Assembly (NCBI GenBank): GCA_959600905.1 | Contig: CAUGNO010000004.1 | Coordinates: forward strand, 115,317-179,316 | Length of the DNA: 64,000 nt | Direction of reading: 5' to 3' | Source: UMGS1975 sp959600905 | GTDB taxonomy: Bacteria > Bacillota > Clostridia > Christensenellales > QAND01 | Shown here: one piece after another, positions 17,972 through 26,038 of the stretch | How positions within the stretch are numbered: position 1 is the first letter of the stretch | How the letters are laid out: the number at the start of each line of letters is the position of its first letter | Program-made: the position numbers and the translations under genes | Notes under the pieces: model-generated | The model's input: the letters and a program-made list of their open reading frames with translations, nothing else | What the model was told of the DNA's origin: nothing | Database searches by the model: none

Positions 17972-18302
17972 TAAGGCATATGAATTGGCCAAAGAAATTA
18001 AGGAAAGCGAAGTATACCAGAGCTATCTAAAAGCAAAGGAAGAGGCGTTTTCCAATGATTTGAACAAAAACTTGTATGATAAGTATACAGAGCTGACGCG
18101 CCAGGTCATGGGCGCCCAGATGGCGGGTCAGCCTGTGACGGATGAAATGCAGCAGCAGTATCAACAGCTGATGGGCGTGCTGTCCCTGAATACGGAATTG
18201 ACCAACTTTATGCTGGCGGAGCATCGGCTCAATCAGCTGATGAGCGATATTTTTAAGATCCTGGCCGATGCCGTGCAAATGGATCTGGGATTCGGCGCCT
18301 AA
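17958..18302 (+). CDS. YlbF/YmcA family regulator
   Basis: A 114-residue all-helical protein of the YlbF/YmcA family (DKAYELAKEIKESEVYQSY at the start, conserved Gln-rich middle). In B. subtilis, YlbF, YmcA and YaaT form the Y-complex that modulates RNase Y processing, sporulation and competence. Here the gene overlaps the end of RNase J by 14 bases, suggesting co-translation and possibly a link to RNA decay; that link is inference. It cannot be assigned to YlbF or YmcA specifically. Confidence 0.8.
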   Translation: MQNYDKAYELAKEIKESEVYQSYLKAKEEAFSNDLNKNLYDKYTELTRQVMGAQMAGQPVTDEMQQQYQQLMGVLSLNTELTNFMLAEHRLNQLMSDIFKILADAVQMDLGFGA

Positions 18303-18320
18303 CGCAAACCTGGAGGAAGC

Positions 18321-19520
18321 ATGAGAAAAAAGCAAACTAGTAAATCCAAACATGCAGCGCCTACATCCGATCTGAGAGAAACGCAGGCACGTGTCCAGAT
18401 GGATGGGATATTGCAGCGCATCAACAGGCCGACCAAAGTGTTTTTGGTTAGCCTGGGCCTGGTGCTGCTGATTGGTCTGGCGCTATGGGGCTTTATCCAT
18501 GCCAAATATCTGGCGCCCGTGAATGCCTCGGACAAGACGGTGATAGAGGTGGAAATCCCGCGTGGCAGCGGAATCAATACCATTGGGAGGATCCTAGAGG
18601 AAAACGGGATCATCCGCAATAAAACCATCTTTAAGCTCTATGTGGATCTGTACGATAGGGGCAGCAAACTGCGCAGCGGTACCTATGAGCTGTCTCCCTC
18701 TATGGAGCTGATGGAAATCATCAATACCCTTTGCAGTGGAGAAAGCACGGATAATGTGGCAAAGCTGCTGATTAAAGAGGGATATACGGTAGATGATATC
18801 GCCAATCTGCTGGTACAGAAAGGCGTGATAGACAAGCCAGAGGAATTTACCAATGCGCTAAAGGATCTGTCTCCGTATACACAGGCATATCCTTTCCTGG
18901 AGGAACCCGTTAAGGAGAAGGACAAGCGTAAAAATCCAGCGGAAGGATATCTGTTCCCGGATACCTATGAGGTTTATTCTGATGCAAAGCCGGAGGAAGT
19001 GGCCAATAAGCTATGGTATCGGTTTACACAGATTTACTCAGACACGTATCAGCAGCGTGCAGAAGAGCTGGATATGACGACGGACGAGGTGATTACCTTG
19101 GCGTCTCTGATTCAGAAAGAAGCGAAAAGCGCGGACTTTAAGAAGGTATCGGCCGTATTCCACAACCGCTTGAAGGCGGGCATGCCGCTGCAAAGCTGCG
19201 CATCCGTGCAGTATATCATCGGCGTAAAGCGGCTGAATCTTACCAGCGAGGATCTGGCCATCGATTCTCCGTACAACACATATAAAAACAAGGGGTTGCC
19301 GGAAGGGCCGATCTGCAATCCCGGCAAGGAAGCCATTGAGGCGGCCCTGTACCCGGATGAAAGCTTTTTGGAGGACAATTACCTGTACTTTTGTTTGGGA
19401 GATCCTGAGACGGGAGAAACGGTATTCTCCAAAACATTGCAGGAGCACAATGCCAATGTAGAAAAATATCGTCCGCTGTGGATCGAGGCTGACGAGAAAA
19501 ATAACGCCACTGGGCAGTAA
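18321..19520 (+). CDS. mltG: Endolytic murein transglycosylase MltG
   Basis: A 399-residue YceG-family enzyme that cleaves nascent glycan strands and sets their length. A cytoplasmic basic N-terminus (about 1-35) precedes one membrane helix (about 38-60, VFLVSLGLVLLIGLALWGF), a LysM-like region and the catalytic domain with LIQKEAK (catalytic Glu), FHNRLKAGMPLQSCASVQY and SPYNTYKNKGLPEGPICNPG. GGAGGAAGC precedes the ATG. A strong terminator follows, ending the rnjA-ylbF-mltG unit. Confidence 0.94.
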   Translation: MRKKQTSKSKHAAPTSDLRETQARVQMDGILQRINRPTKVFLVSLGLVLLIGLALWGFIHAKYLAPVNASDKTVIEVEIPRGSGINTIGRILEENGIIRNKTIFKLYVDLYDRGSKLRSGTYELSPSMELMEIINTLCSGESTDNVAKLLIKEGYTVDDIANLLVQKGVIDKPEEFTNALKDLSPYTQAYPFLEEPVKEKDKRKNPAEGYLFPDTYEVYSDAKPEEVANKLWYRFTQIYSDTYQQRAEELDMTTDEVITLASLIQKEAKSADFKKVSAVFHNRLKAGMPLQSCASVQYIIGVKRLNLTSEDLAIDSPYNTYKNKGLPEGPICNPGKEAIEAALYPDESFLEDNYLYFCLGDPETGETVFSKTLQEHNANVEKYRPLWIEADEKNNATGQ

Positions 19521-19527
19521 GCTTTTT

Positions 19528-19553
19528 AAGAGCCGGTTTTCCGGCTCTTTTAT
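19528..19553 (+). terminator. Intrinsic terminator after mltG
   Basis: Stem AAGAGCCGG / CCGGCTCTT with a TTTT loop, followed by TTAT. It lies eight bases after the mltG stop. Confidence 0.9.
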
Positions 19554-19570
19554 CACTCAAAAGATAGAAT

Positions 19571-19599
19571 TTGTGGCAACAGCATCGGTATGCTACAAT
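19571..19599 (+). promoter_or_regulatory. Promoter of the gtrA-like gene
   Basis: TTGTGG (19571-19576), 17-base spacer, TACAAT (19594-19599) preceded by TGC: an extended -10 SigA-type promoter immediately after the mltG terminator. Confidence 0.7.
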
Positions 19600-19645
19600 C
19601 TAAAGCATAAACAACCTCGTGTAGAAAATGCGGAGAACGGATTAG

Positions 19646-20026
19646 ATGGAACGATTGATACAGCAAATTGCAAAGTTTGGCGTGGTGGGCATTTTGGCAA
19701 CCCTGTTGGATTATGGGCTGCTGTTTGCCCTGACAGAGTGGGCCGGCCTTTATTATTTGCTAAGCTCAATGCTATCCTTTAGCATTTCTACCATTTTTAA
19801 CTATGTTGCTAGTGTACGATGGGTGTTTGCAGTCAATCAGAAATACAGCAAAACAAGGAATTTTGTGCTGTTTGTAATCCTCAGCATCATTGGCCTGGGA
19901 CTCAATGCGCTGGCCATGTGGTTGGGGGTTGAATTCCTGCACTGGCACTATATGATTGTAAAAATAGGCGCTACGGCCCTTGTGATGGTCTGGAACTTTA
20001 TCACAAGAAAAAAGGTACTGGAATGA
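19646..20026 (+). CDS. GtrA-like membrane protein
   Basis: A 126-residue protein with four hydrophobic segments and the GtrA signature FGVVGILATLLDYGLLF near the N-terminus and FNYVASVRWVF in the middle. GtrA proteins help move polyprenyl-linked sugars across the membrane or regulate surface polysaccharide synthesis. It is a single-gene unit with its own promoter and terminator, so its partner glycosyltransferase is not evident from context; the large GT-C gene at 4150 is a possible functional partner only by inference. Confidence 0.85.
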   Translation: MERLIQQIAKFGVVGILATLLDYGLLFALTEWAGLYYLLSSMLSFSISTIFNYVASVRWVFAVNQKYSKTRNFVLFVILSIIGLGLNALAMWLGVEFLHWHYMIVKIGATALVMVWNFITRKKVLE

Positions 20027-20053
20027 TCTGAATATAGCACGGAACCCATAAAA

Positions 20054-20080
20054 TAAGCCGCCAATTTGGCGGCTTTGTTC
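20054..20080 (+). terminator. Intrinsic terminator after gtrA-like gene
   Basis: Stem AAGCCGCCAA/TTGGCGGCTT with almost no loop, followed by TGTTCTTTC. The T-run is interrupted, so efficiency is uncertain. Confidence 0.75.
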
Positions 20081-20131
20081 TTTCTTACAAGCTGTTTGGC
20101 GTATCCTTTCAAAGCAAGGAGGGATCGTTTG

Positions 20132-20818
20132 ATGTTTAGCATGGCATTGTTGTGTTTAAGTCAGCTTGTTCTTTTGGTTGGCAGCGTTTCTTATGGGCCT
20201 ACCTTTCCATCGCCGCTGTCCAAGGAGGAGGAAAAAGAAACCATTGTGCGCATGATGGAAGGGGACCAGGAAGCGAAGCACAGCCTGATTACCCACAACC
20301 TGCGCTTGGTTGCGCATATCTGCAAAAAATATGCCGTCAATGGCAGAGATTTGGACGATTTGATTTCCATTGGCAGCATAGGGCTGATCAAGGCGGTAAA
20401 TACCTTTGACCCGGAACGGGGCAGACCCATCGGAAGTTATGCAGCGCGGTGCATTGAAAACGAGATCCTCATGAGCCTGCGCCAGGAGAAAAAAACAAAG
20501 GGCGAAATCGGCATTGACGAGGTTATTGGGACGGATAAAGATGGCAACCAGGTACGGCTGATCGACGTGATGGGGATTTCCTCTGACTGTACCGAGCAGC
20601 AAGCCGAGACCAGTATGGATGTGCAGCGCCTAAAGGCAGCCATCGAGAGGGTATTGGGAGAGCGAGAAAGGGTGATCATCGAATTGCGTTTCGGGCTGGT
20701 AGCCGGCCGCTGTAAGACGCAAAGAGAGATCGCGGACCTATTGGGCATTTCCAGGTCATATGTATCCAGAATTGAGAAAAAAGCATTGCGTTTGCTCAGA
20801 GACGCCCTAGAGGAATAA
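20132..20818 (+). CDS. sigK: Sporulation sigma factor SigK (pro-SigK)
   Basis: A 228-residue sigma-70 family factor. The first about 25 residues (MFSMALLCLSQLVLLVGSV) form a hydrophobic pro-sequence as in SigK/SigE precursors. Region 2 contains HNLRLVAHICKKY, DLISIGSIGLIKAV and AARCIENEILMSLR; region 4 contains REIADLLGISRSYVSRIEKKAL. The match to SigK is better than to SigE in the region-4 helix and pro-sequence length. SigK directs late mother-cell transcription (coat, cortex, lysis). The gene is contiguous: no skin-type element splits it. ATG 20132 follows AAGGAGGGA at good spacing. The pro-sequence implies processing by SpoIVFB, with SpoIVB (40779) as upstream signal. Confidence 0.87.
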   Translation: MFSMALLCLSQLVLLVGSVSYGPTFPSPLSKEEEKETIVRMMEGDQEAKHSLITHNLRLVAHICKKYAVNGRDLDDLISIGSIGLIKAVNTFDPERGRPIGSYAARCIENEILMSLRQEKKTKGEIGIDEVIGTDKDGNQVRLIDVMGISSDCTEQQAETSMDVQRLKAAIERVLGERERVIIELRFGLVAGRCKTQREIADLLGISRSYVSRIEKKALRLLRDALEE

Positions 20819-20829
20819 TCGAGAAGCAA

Positions 20830-20858
20830 TTGCATACAACTGGGTCTTGTACTACAAT
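20830..20858 (+). promoter_or_regulatory. Promoter of the nfo gene
   Basis: TTGCAT (20830-20835), 17-base spacer, TACAAT (20853-20858), SigA type, placed between sigK and the endonuclease gene. Confidence 0.65.
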
Positions 20859-20882
20859 GAAAAGTACAAGGAGAATACGAAT

Positions 20883-21767
20883 ATGCAAATGAGATTTGGG
20901 CCCTCGGGAAACTCAGAGAGCTTTTTTGCAGAGGGACATAAAACGACGATAGAGCAGCCTAAGTGGCTGTATGAAAATTTTGCGTTGGATGCATTTGAAT
21001 ACAGCTTTGGCAGGGGCGTGCGCATTACGGAAAAGAGTGCAAGGCAGATCGGGGAGGCGTTTGAGGCATACGGCATCCAAAAAAGCGTACATGCGCCTTA
21101 TTTTATCAATCTGGCTACGGAAGAAGAGCAGAAAAAAGCAAACTGCTTAAAATACTTCGAGCAGGCATGCCGAGCGGCACAGTGGATGGGTGCCAAGCGA
21201 GTGATCTTTCATCCAGGGGCACAGGGGAAGATGGAAAGAGAGCAGGCTGTAGAAAATATTCTGACGCTGTTCCCACAGATCCTGGAAAAGTTAGAAGCAC
21301 AGGGGCTGTTAGAGGGGATTACGCTTTGCCCGGAAACGATGGGAAAGCTGGGCCAGATCGGAGATATTGAGGAGATATTGTGCATCTGTGCATTGGATGA
21401 AAGGCTGATTCCCTGCGTGGATTTTGGGCATATCTATGCAAGGCGTTTGGGACAATTTGGAGATAAAAAGAGCTTTGCCGCCATTTTGGATGGCATTGAA
21501 TCAAGCCTGGGCAAAGAAAGGGCAAAGCAGATCCATGTTCATTTTTCACGAATAGAGTTTACCAAGGGCGGGGAAAAGCGGCACTGGAATTATCAAGATA
21601 TTCAATACGGCCCAAACTTTGATCCCTTGGCGGCGCTGCTTGCACAGAGGGATTATACAGCGGTGGTGATCTGTGAATCCAGCGGAAAGATGGCAGAAGA
21701 TGCGGCCACATACCGGGATATGTATTTAAAAGCACGGGAGGCATGGCAACATGAATCAAAGATGTAA
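20883..21767 (+). CDS. nfo: Endonuclease IV-family AP endonuclease
   Basis: A 294-residue xylose-isomerase-like TIM-barrel protein of the endonuclease IV family, which incises DNA at abasic sites using a three-zinc centre. Candidate metal ligands are visible in VHAPYFIN, FHPGAQG, CPETMGK, VDFGHIYAR, IHVHFSR and VICESSG, in family order. AAGGAG (20868-20873) supports ATG 20883. The 3' end overlaps the next gene by 17 bases. Sequence is somewhat diverged from E. coli Nfo, so substrate range could differ. Confidence 0.85.
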   Translation: MQMRFGPSGNSESFFAEGHKTTIEQPKWLYENFALDAFEYSFGRGVRITEKSARQIGEAFEAYGIQKSVHAPYFINLATEEEQKKANCLKYFEQACRAAQWMGAKRVIFHPGAQGKMEREQAVENILTLFPQILEKLEAQGLLEGITLCPETMGKLGQIGDIEEILCICALDERLIPCVDFGHIYARRLGQFGDKKSFAAILDGIESSLGKERAKQIHVHFSRIEFTKGGEKRHWNYQDIQYGPNFDPLAALLAQRDYTAVVICESSGKMAEDAATYRDMYLKAREAWQHESKM

Positions 21768-22821
21768 GACCTTTATGCAGAAGTTTGACGCGCTTGGCAT
21801 TGATGCAGCGCTGGTATCCAGCTATGAGAATGTACGGTATTTGAGCGGCTTTACCAATACGGAAACGCTGCTGGTGCTGGATGCTAAGGAGCAGTGGTTA
21901 TTGACAGATTCCCGCTATTCCGAGCAGGCGGAAAAGCAGTGCCCCGATTTTACTGTCATCAAAACCGGGCACGGTGTGAGCCTGGCCACGGAACTTAAAA
22001 AAAGAAACGAGGAGGGTCGCTGCCTTAAGATCGGATTCGAGGCGGATCGGCAAACGGTTAGCTGGTATCATGAGATCTGTGCACAGCTGCCGCAGACCGA
22101 GTTTTTGGATCTGGGGCAGTCCCTAAACCGCCAGAGGGAAATCAAGGACGCGGGGGAAATCGAAAACATTCGGCAGGCTCAGCGTGTAACCGATAACGCT
22201 TTTGCGTATATACTTTCTTTTATCCGCCCTGGGATGGAGGAATTGGAAATCAAAGCGGAGCTGGAATATTTCATGGCCAAACAAGGCTGCGAGAATTCTT
22301 TTGGCACCATCGTTGCCTCCGGCCAGAATTCCTCTATGCCGCATGCCCAGCCTTCACATAGAAAGGTGCAGGCGGGGGACTTTATTACCATGGATTTTGG
22401 ATGTAAATACAATGGGTACTGTTCGGATATGACGCGCACGATTGCATTGGGCAGCGCGAGCGCTGACATGAAGAAAATCTATGAAATCGTGCTAGAGGCA
22501 CAAAAGCGCACTCTTGACAAAATCCACCCTGGCATGATATGCAATAATGTGGACTATATTGCGCGGGGCTACATTGACGAGATGGGATACGGCGATTGCT
22601 TTGAACATGGGCTGGGCCATAGCTTTGGGTTGATGATTCATGAAGATCCGAGGTTTTCTCCGTCGTGCGAGGATGTCTTGCAGCCGGGCATGTGCTTGTC
22701 CGTTGAGCCGGGCATATATCTACCCGGGAAATTCGGCGTTCGCATTGAGGATACCATCTGCATCACAGAAGACGGATATGAAAACTTCACCGCCTCGCCG
22801 AAAGAACTGATTATATTGTAA
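21751..22821 (+). CDS. Aminopeptidase P family protein (M24 peptidase)
   Basis: A 356-residue Xaa-Pro aminopeptidase with an N-terminal creatinase-like domain (about 1-125, containing VRYLSGFTNTE) and a C-terminal pita-bread domain. Metal ligands are in DFGCKYNGYCSDMTRT (two Asp), EHGLGHSFGLMIHE (His), LSVEPGIY (Glu) and GVRIEDT (Glu). It releases N-terminal residues preceding proline in the cytosol. It lies directly before efp, a common arrangement in Firmicutes, with 20 bases between. Confidence 0.92.
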   Translation: MNQRCKTFMQKFDALGIDAALVSSYENVRYLSGFTNTETLLVLDAKEQWLLTDSRYSEQAEKQCPDFTVIKTGHGVSLATELKKRNEEGRCLKIGFEADRQTVSWYHEICAQLPQTEFLDLGQSLNRQREIKDAGEIENIRQAQRVTDNAFAYILSFIRPGMEELEIKAELEYFMAKQGCENSFGTIVASGQNSSMPHAQPSHRKVQAGDFITMDFGCKYNGYCSDMTRTIALGSASADMKKIYEIVLEAQKRTLDKIHPGMICNNVDYIARGYIDEMGYGDCFEHGLGHSFGLMIHEDPRFSPSCEDVLQPGMCLSVEPGIYLPGKFGVRIEDTICITEDGYENFTASPKELIIL

Positions 22822-22841
22822 TTTTGAGGAGGACTTAACAA

Positions 22842-23399
22842 ATGTTATCTGCTGGCGAATTTCGTAAGGGCCAAACCGTAGAGATCGATGGAGCCGTCTG
22901 GGTGATTGTGGACTTTCAGCATGTAAAGCCCGGCAAAGGCGCGGCGTTTGTGCGCACGAAGATCAAAAACGTGGTCAACGGCAATGTGTTGGAGCGCACC
23001 TTTAGCCCGACGGAGCGGTATCCCAGAGCCCATGTAGAAACCAAGAGCATGGAATATCTCTACAACGATGGGGATCTGTATTACTTTATGGATAACGAAA
23101 CCTATGAGCAGTTGCCGTTAAACCGCGAGTTGGTAGAGGATGCCATGCAATACGTAAAGGAGAACACCTCTGTAGATGTAAAATTCTTTAAGGGACAGGC
23201 CTTCTCCGTAGAAGCTCCGAATTTTGTAGAGCTGGCTATTACCCAGACCGATCCCGGCATCAAAGGCGATACCGCAACCGGAGGCACAAAACCGGCGACG
23301 CTGGAAACCGGCGCTGTGGTCAACGTTCCTTTGTTTGTCAATGAAGGAGACGTCATTCGTGTAGATACCCGTTCCGGGGAATACATGAGCCGTGTGTAA
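22842..23399 (+). CDS. efp: Translation elongation factor P
   Basis: A 185-residue three-domain factor that relieves ribosome stalling at polyproline. The domain I loop HVKPGKGAAFVRTK carries Lys32 at the tip that contacts the P-site tRNA and may be modified. The C-terminal signature TDPGIKGDTATGGTKPATLETG is complete. GAGGAGG precedes the ATG. No dedicated Lys-modification gene is nearby. Confidence 0.97.
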   Translation: MLSAGEFRKGQTVEIDGAVWVIVDFQHVKPGKGAAFVRTKIKNVVNGNVLERTFSPTERYPRAHVETKSMEYLYNDGDLYYFMDNETYEQLPLNRELVEDAMQYVKENTSVDVKFFKGQAFSVEAPNFVELAITQTDPGIKGDTATGGTKPATLETGAVVNVPLFVNEGDVIRVDTRSGEYMSRV

Positions 23400-23417
23400 T
23401 TGCAAAAAGGAGAAAAG

Positions 23418-23798
23418 ATGAGCGCTTATTTATCAGAACGTGTTGCGTATTTAAGAGGCCTGTCCGATGGGCTTGGTATCAAAGAAGAATCGGCAGAGGA
23501 CAAGCTGATTTTGAAGATCATCGACGTGTTGCAGGATATATCGGATGCTGTTGACGATGTACAAGGCGATGTGGATGAACTCAATGAATATGTGGAAGCC
23601 ATCGACGAGGACTTGAGCGATCTGGAAGAAGATCTGTTTAACGGCGAAGAGCTAGAGGATGACGATTTTTTGGAGATCGAATGCCCTCATTGCCATGAAA
23701 CGGTATACTTTGATGAGGATATGCTGGGCAAGGAAGAGTTGGTATGCCCGGAATGCCATCAGGTGCTTTTTCAGGAAAAGGAAGAGCCCACTGAATAA
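23418..23798 (+). CDS. Acidic coiled-coil protein with C-terminal zinc ribbon
   Basis: A 126-residue protein found next to efp in many Clostridia (CD1247 N-terminal-domain family). Residues 1-30 (SERVAYLRGLSDGLGI) are conserved, residues about 30-85 are a strongly acidic helical stretch rich in Asp, and residues about 90-115 hold CPHC...CPEC, a four-cysteine zinc ribbon. The function is unknown. ATG 23418 is chosen over TTG 23400 because AAAAAGGAGAAAAG precedes it. Two strong terminators follow. Confidence 0.8.
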   Translation: MSAYLSERVAYLRGLSDGLGIKEESAEDKLILKIIDVLQDISDAVDDVQGDVDELNEYVEAIDEDLSDLEEDLFNGEELEDDDFLEIECPHCHETVYFDEDMLGKEELVCPECHQVLFQEKEEPTE

Positions 23799-23803
23799 CA
23801 CGT

Positions 23804-23832
23804 AAAAAGCCGCATTGCATATGCGGCTTTTT
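23804..23832 (+). terminator. First terminator after the zinc-ribbon gene
   Basis: Stem AAAAAGCCGCAT / ATGCGGCTTTTT. It is the first of two tandem terminators separating efp from spoIIIA. Confidence 0.9.
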
Positions 23833-23835
23833 ATG

Positions 23836-23866
23836 AAAAGAGCAGGCAACGCCTGCTCTTTTTTTA
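23836..23866 (+). terminator. Second tandem terminator
   Basis: Stem AAAAGAGCAGGC / GCCTGCTCTTTTTTT, four bases after the first. The pair insulates the spoIIIA operon from upstream readthrough. Confidence 0.9.
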
Positions 23867-23956
23867 TTGACAGGATTCATGCTTTTCCGTATGGACAAAC
23901 CTGGACTATGACAACGGATATACACATATACATTTCACAAAAGGAGGAAACCTTTC

Positions 23957-24919
23957 ATGCAAAAGAAACCGGAATGGATGATGGATCTGCAAGGGCTGTG
24001 GCCCCCGACGGTGGCCAAGGCGCTCTCGGCACTGCCGCCGGAAACGATGGCAGAGGTAGATGAAGTGCGTATGCGGTGTGGGCGTCCGCTGATGATTTCC
24101 TGTGGGACAGGCGATGTGTTTGTAAAAAGCAATGGGCAAATCTCAAAAACACCGGACGGCGGCCTCGTGATTGCGCCGGAGGAGATAAAGCATCTGTTTC
24201 AAGCGGCTTGCCAGCATTCGGTATATGCCTACGAAGAAGAAATACGCCAGGGGTTTTTAACGCTTAAAGGCGGTTATCGCTTGGGGCTGGCAGGGCGCAT
24301 TACAGTAAGAGACGGCAAGGTTGCGGCGTTATCTCACTGTGCAGGTGCGTGCATACGCATCATGCGGGAGCTTAAAGGCTGTGCGGATGAAGCGATGAGG
24401 ATGGTGCGCCCCCAAAACAATGTGTATTCCACCTTGATCATATCCCCGCCGATGATGGGAAAAACCACCCTGCTGCGTGATCTGACAAGGCAAATTTCCA
24501 ACGGAATCTTCGGGACAGAAGGCAAACGAGTATGCCTGGTAGACGAAAGAGCAGAACTGGCAGGCTGTGTAGCAGGGATCCCCCAGCTGGATGTAGGGCT
24601 GAGAACGGATGTGTTAGACGGCTGCCCCAAGGCGGCGGGCATGATGATGGCGCTTAGAAGCCTATCTCCTCAAGTTTTAGTTACGGATGAATTGGGCGGA
24701 GAAGAAGACGCCAAAGCGGTGATGGAGGCGGCGTTCGCGGGGGTAAAGGTGTTGGCTACGGTACATGGACAGGATGAAAACGACTTAATGCAGCGGCATG
24801 GTATGCGCCTACTGATTCAAGAGCGCGTCTTTGAACGATATTTGGTATTGGGCCAGACGCCGGGGAGAATCGTTAAAAGGCTGGATCAAAGACTGTGCCC
24901 GATGGCAGGCGCACGATGA
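23957..24919 (+). CDS. spoIIIAA: Stage III sporulation ATPase SpoIIIAA
   Basis: A 320-residue secretion-ATPase-like protein that sits on the mother-cell side of the SpoIIIA-SpoIIQ channel. The RecA-like core shows a Walker A-like SPPMMGKTTLLRD near residue 160, where the first Gly of the usual GPPxxGKTT is Ser, VCLVDERAELAGC, a Walker B-like VLVTDELGG and VLATVHGQ. AAAGGAGG precedes ATG 23957. It heads the eight-gene operon; no convincing SigE promoter could be fixed in the 90 bases before it. Confidence 0.95.
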   Translation: MQKKPEWMMDLQGLWPPTVAKALSALPPETMAEVDEVRMRCGRPLMISCGTGDVFVKSNGQISKTPDGGLVIAPEEIKHLFQAACQHSVYAYEEEIRQGFLTLKGGYRLGLAGRITVRDGKVAALSHCAGACIRIMRELKGCADEAMRMVRPQNNVYSTLIISPPMMGKTTLLRDLTRQISNGIFGTEGKRVCLVDERAELAGCVAGIPQLDVGLRTDVLDGCPKAAGMMMALRSLSPQVLVTDELGGEEDAKAVMEAAFAGVKVLATVHGQDENDLMQRHGMRLLIQERVFERYLVLGQTPGRIVKRLDQRLCPMAGAR

Positions 24920-25434
24920 AAGTGGCGCTGTGCATTGTTCTATTTGCCTGCTCGTCTGCGCTAGGCTATGTAGCTGCGGATGGGTTAAGACAACGCTGCA
25001 AGGCGATCGAGACCTTGCAGGGAATACTGGACACGCTAGGGGTACGGCTGCGTTATTATCAAGAGCCGTTATCCCAGGCAGTGCGGAGTACAGCACAGAG
25101 CATAGAGGGGGCGCCCCACGATTTTCTCTCCATGCTGGCACAGCAGCTCGGTGCCGGATACAGCGCAGCGGAGGCTTTGGAGCGTACCATGACAGACCGA
25201 ACACAGACGGTGGGTTTCCGAGAAAGCCTCGGCAAAGAAGAAAAGCTGATATTAGAAGAGATGTTTGAGCGCATCGGAAGCCACAGAGAGGATCAGGAAG
25301 CGGCGTTTGCGCTGTGTGAGCAACGGCTGACACAGCAGCTGGCAAACGCAAGGCAGGAATGGCAGCAAAAAGGACGCTTGTACCGCATGATGGGTGTGCT
25401 GGGCGGCGCCATATGGCTGATTCTATTTTTATAA
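24916..25434 (+). CDS. spoIIIAB: Stage III sporulation protein SpoIIIAB
   Basis: A 172-residue protein with hydrophobic segments at both ends (about 1-20 and 155-172) around a helical cytosolic domain, similar to type II secretion F-proteins. Its start overlaps the SpoIIIAA stop (ATGA) and gives the standard size for this family (about 171). It probably couples SpoIIIAA to the membrane ring. Confidence 0.9.
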   Translation: MKVALCIVLFACSSALGYVAADGLRQRCKAIETLQGILDTLGVRLRYYQEPLSQAVRSTAQSIEGAPHDFLSMLAQQLGAGYSAAEALERTMTDRTQTVGFRESLGKEEKLILEEMFERIGSHREDQEAAFALCEQRLTQQLANARQEWQQKGRLYRMMGVLGGAIWLILFL

Positions 25435-25449
25435 AAGGCGGGGATTGGA

Positions 25450-25647
25450 TTGAGTGTGGATTTGATATTTCGCATTGCGGCCATTGGCATAGTGGTCGCG
25501 GTGTTGAGCCAGCTATTAAGCAAATCAGGGCGGGATGATATGGCGACCATGGTTGCCATTGCTGGTTTGGTCATCGTATTGGTGATGGTGATCGGTGTGA
25601 TCAGCGACCTGTTTGAAAGCGTCAAAAACGTATTCAACCTCTATTAG
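25450..25647 (+). CDS. spoIIIAC: Stage III sporulation protein SpoIIIAC
   Basis: A 65-residue protein with two membrane helices (about 5-22 and 33-55) and the conserved SKSGRDDMATMVA loop between them. It uses TTG 25450 as start after a GGCGGGG site. Size and position between spoIIIAB and spoIIIAD are diagnostic. Confidence 0.92.
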   Translation: MSVDLIFRIAAIGIVVAVLSQLLSKSGRDDMATMVAIAGLVIVLVMVIGVISDLFESVKNVFNLY

Positions 25648-25657
25648 GAGGCAAAGC

Positions 25658-26038
25658 ATGATTAAGATCGTATCCATTGGCATCATCGGCGCGCTGCTGA
25701 CGCTGGTACTCCGGCCTATCAGGCCGGAGTTGGCCATGCTATGTGCGTTGGCTACCGGTGCGCTGGTGGTTTTTTCGGTAATAGACCAGGCGGCGCTACT
25801 GCTTTCAAAGCTGGCAGAAATCGGTGCAAAGTTTCAAATGGATGCTGAGATTTTCACTACGATGCTGAAGATCACGGGCGTAGCCTACATTGCGGAGTTT
25901 GGCGTACAAGCCTGTAAAGACGCCGGAGAAAATGCGATTGCTTCCAAAGTTGAACTGGGGGGAAAGGTGATCATGCTGGGGCTGTGCGTGCCGGTTGTCA
26001 TCAATTTACTAGAGCTGCTCAGCTCCATACTGCCATGA
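25658..26038 (+). CDS. spoIIIAD: Stage III sporulation protein SpoIIIAD
   Basis: A 126-residue membrane protein with three to four hydrophobic segments and the conserved GVAYIAEFGVQACKDAGE region, which resembles SpoIIIAC. TAGGAGG supports ATG 25658. The stop overlaps the spoIIIAE start (ATGA). Confidence 0.92.
   Translation: MIKIVSIGIIGALLTLVLRPIRPELAMLCALATGALVVFSVIDQAALLLSKLAEIGAKFQMDAEIFTTMLKITGVAYIAEFGVQACKDAGENAIASKVELGGKVIMLGLCVPVVINLLELLSSILP

Noticed and set aside
23870..23956. SigE promoter for spoIIIA (CATATACAT at 23925-23933)
   Set aside because: The -10-like motif is suggestive but no matching -35 element lies 13-15 bases upstream.
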